This document shows, in pieces, positions 13,429 through 14,992 of a DNA stretch of 14,992 bases. The notes under the pieces are model-generated. The model was not told the DNA's origin and made no database searches. It saw only the letters and a program-made list of their open reading frames with translations. The DNA comes from Puniceicoccales bacterium. GTDB lineage: Bacteria; Verrucomicrobiota; Verrucomicrobiia; Opitutales; LL51. Made by a program: the position numbers and the translations under genes. The stretch's first letter is position 1. Each line of letters begins with the position of its first letter. The stretch spans positions 1-14,992 of the forward strand of contig JAITJQ010000094.1 of the NCBI GenBank assembly GCA_031278845.1. Reading direction: 5' to 3'.

Positions 13429-14876
13429 GAGTCGAGCAATTGGTGTAAAATTTTATCGATCAAGGCTGGGTTAGCTTGGCCGCCTGAGGCTTTCATGACG
13501 CTACCTTTCAATGCATTGATGGCCGTTATTTTTCCCAAATGGTACTCTGCAACGGCCTTGGAATTATTTTCGATGGCCGCTTTGCAGAAATGGACCAATT
13601 CCTGTTCATTTGAGTTTTGTGCGAGCCCTTTGCCTTCGATGATATGTTTTGCGTCTTTCCCTGTTCCAAACATCTCGATGAAGACATCCTGAGCCGTTTG
13701 TTTGGAAATGGTACCTTCATCGGTTAATTTTACCAATTCTGCCAGTTGTTGCGGAGTAATATGGAAATTATTTTTCGTGATACTGAGTCGAGCTTCGGAA
13801 AGTTCTCGCAGGAGATCGTTGGCGATGAGGTTTGCGATGGCTTTAGGTTGGTTATAAAATTTGACCGCCTCCTCAAAGTAGTCGCAGAGCTCGGAGTTCG
13901 GGTAAAGTACTGATGTGATGGTATAGGGCAAGTCATGGATTATAAAGAACCGTTCTTGTTTTTGGAAAGGAAATTCTGGAAGCGATTGTTGCAATTCGTC
14001 GACGAATGTGCGTTCAATTTTGAGGGGGACGAGGTCAGGGTCTGGAAAATAGCGGTAATCGTTGACCGTTTCCTTGGAACGCATAGGTATAGAAATGCCT
14101 TTATCGGCATCCCATTTTCGCGTTTCCTGGACGATGTGACCGCCCTGGGCGATAACTTGCCGTTGCCGCTGGATTTCATAGGCGATACCGTTCCGGACTC
14201 CGGAAATGGAATTCAAATTTTTGAGCTCGACCTTTGTACCTAACTTTTTTTGTCCTTTTGGGCGTACACTTACATTTGCATCGCAACGCATTTGGCCTTT
14301 TTCCATATCACAATCCGAAATATTGGCATAGGACAAGTGCATTCGCAGGGAAGTGAGGTAAGCGAAGGCTTCGTCGGCCGACTGCAAATCAGGAAGAGAG
14401 ACGATTTCCATGAGTGGGACGCCAGCGCGATTAAAATCGATCAAACTTTGTTCCCCTTCGTGGGTTAATTTACCGACATCTTCTTCGAGTTGGATACGGT
14501 CGAGTGCAATTTTTTTATGCTCGCCCATCACATTTCGTGAGGGGCCTGGCAATTCGATTTCGACGAAACCATCCTTACAAATCGGGTGATCGAGTTGGGA
14601 GATTTGGTAATTTTTCGGGTTATCGGGATAAAAATAGTTTTTACGGTCCCAACGGGTGATTTCAGGAATGGTACAATCAAAGATGAGGCCGGTACGAATT
14701 GCTTGGCGGACGGCTTCTTCATTGAGTACGGGCAGTGTTCCAGGAAGTCCTAAAATGACGGGGTCCGTAAGCGTATTAGCGTCGGCACCGTAGGTATATC
14801 CCGATGGGGTAAACAATTTTGAAACTGTTTTGACTTGCACGTGAACCTCTAACCCAATGACTGCTTCGTATTCCAT
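13425..14876 (-). CDS. gatB: Asp/Glu-tRNA(Asn/Gln) amidotransferase subunit B
   Basis: Subunit of the GatCAB enzyme that converts misacylated Glu-tRNA(Gln) and/or Asp-tRNA(Asn) to the amide form; GatB binds the tRNA and holds the kinase active site. The 483 residues match the usual length. Visible signatures are EAVIGLEVHVQ (4-14), RKNYFYPDNPKNYQISQ (78-94), the GatB signature LIDFNRAGVPLMEI (145-158), MRCDANVSVR and the TRKWD block; the C-terminal YqeY-like tRNA-binding domain is complete to LIDKILHQLL. The ATG at 14876 has GGGAG about 12 bases upstream, inside a hairpin. gatA and gatC are not in the window. It overlaps tatD by 4 bp. Confidence 0.97.
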   Translation of the reverse strand: MEYEAVIGLEVHVQVKTVSKLFTPSGYTYGADANTLTDPVILGLPGTLPVLNEEAVRQAIRTGLIFDCTIPEITRWDRKNYFYPDNPKNYQISQLDHPICKDGFVEIELPGPSRNVMGEHKKIALDRIQLEEDVGKLTHEGEQSLIDFNRAGVPLMEIVSLPDLQSADEAFAYLTSLRMHLSYANISDCDMEKGQMRCDANVSVRPKGQKKLGTKVELKNLNSISGVRNGIAYEIQRQRQVIAQGGHIVQETRKWDADKGISIPMRSKETVNDYRYFPDPDLVPLKIERTFVDELQQSLPEFPFQKQERFFIIHDLPYTITSVLYPNSELCDYFEEAVKFYNQPKAIANLIANDLLRELSEARLSITKNNFHITPQQLAELVKLTDEGTISKQTAQDVFIEMFGTGKDAKHIIEGKGLAQNSNEQELVHFCKAAIENNSKAVAEYHLGKITAINALKGSVMKASGGQANPALIDKILHQLLDS

Positions 14877-14888
14877 TACAAATTTTCA

Positions 14889-14912
14889 CTCCCAAAGAAT
14901 TATTTTCGGGAG
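14889..14912. promoter_or_regulatory. Hairpin covering the gatB ribosome-binding site
   Basis: On the - strand CTCCCGAA pairs with TTTGGGAG (8 bp, one G-T pair) around an 8-base loop. The right arm holds GGGAG, the only Shine-Dalgarno-like sequence of gatB. On the + strand the same hairpin is followed by CTTTTT and looks like a terminator, but no + gene leads into it. A translation-control hairpin is possible. Confidence 0.3.
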
Positions 14913-14945
14913 CTTTTTCAAGTCCAATTTATGTCTCTTGTTATG

Positions 14946-14982
14946 GAGCCCCCGACTGCCCAGGGGGGCTCCGCCCCCCTGG
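14946..14982 (-). repeat. GC-rich hairpin repeat, copy 3 (inverted)
   Basis: Core stem at 14960-14982 identical to copy 2 in reverse complement, with the flank GCAGTCGGGGGCTCC corresponding to GCAGCCGGAGTCCC of copy 2. The bases after it (CTCGGCCG) match an arm of the 5605-5643 hairpin, so another element probably starts at the window edge. Confidence 0.85.
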
Positions 14983-14992
14983 CTCGGCCGCT

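Noticed and set aside
14889..14918. Rho-independent terminator on the + strand
   Set aside because: The hairpin plus CTTTTT looks right, but no + gene lies upstream: 13425-14876 is gatB on the opposite strand.

Overview
The window is a low-GC bacterial segment, densely packed on both strands, with a few short GC-rich islands made almost entirely of perfect hairpins. Gene content points to a Gram-negative bacterium with lipopolysaccharide transport (an LptC/LptA-like pair), type IV prepilin-like proteins and GatB-dependent tRNA amidation. Two long prepilins with a terminal YYDG/FFDG-x-V-E-W motif look like those common in the PVC superphylum (Verrucomicrobiota, Lentisphaerota, Planctomycetota). 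A PVC, perhaps verrucomicrobial, bacterium is therefore my best guess; it is an inference, as no marker here settles taxonomy. The exported eukaryotic-type kinase would suit a host-associated life but does not prove it.

Layout. 1-46: copy of a GC-rich hairpin repeat. 125-982 (+): orphan protein with an N-terminal membrane/signal segment. 1007-2195 (-): lptC-lptA, overlapping by 11 bp, convergent with the orphan. 2200-2460: divergent intergenic and start region containing a diverged 150-bp-period tandem duplication. 2422-5258 (+): unknown small protein, then a GH13 pullulanase-like alpha-glucan debranching enzyme. 5259-5720: AT-rich stretch, then a cluster of hairpins, nearly all with three-base loops. 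5653-6348 (-): RNase D-like 3'-5' exonuclease whose C-terminus is encoded by the hairpin repeats. 6445-8788 (+): GspJ/PilW-like prepilin and a MATE transporter. 8785-8917: second hairpin cluster, beginning on the MATE stop codon. 8926-10555 (-): two tandem paralogous prepilins. 10597-10806 (-): possible broken small gene. 10832-12115 (-): exported Ser/Thr kinase with a coiled-coil insertion. 12134-12648: gene-poor region with a short direct repeat. 12649-14876 (-): gatB-tatD, overlapping by ATGA. 14946-14982: third, inverted copy of the repeat seen at base 1.

Functional links visible in the sequence are limited: LptC with LptA (lipopolysaccharide export), GatB with TatD (translational coupling, not shared biochemistry), and three prepilin-family proteins that may belong to a pilus or secretion pseudopilus whose other parts lie outside the window. 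Most starts lack a recognisable Shine-Dalgarno sequence, and two genes have promoter-like boxes so close to the ATG that leaderless transcripts are possible. I found no rRNA, tRNA, CRISPR array or transposase.
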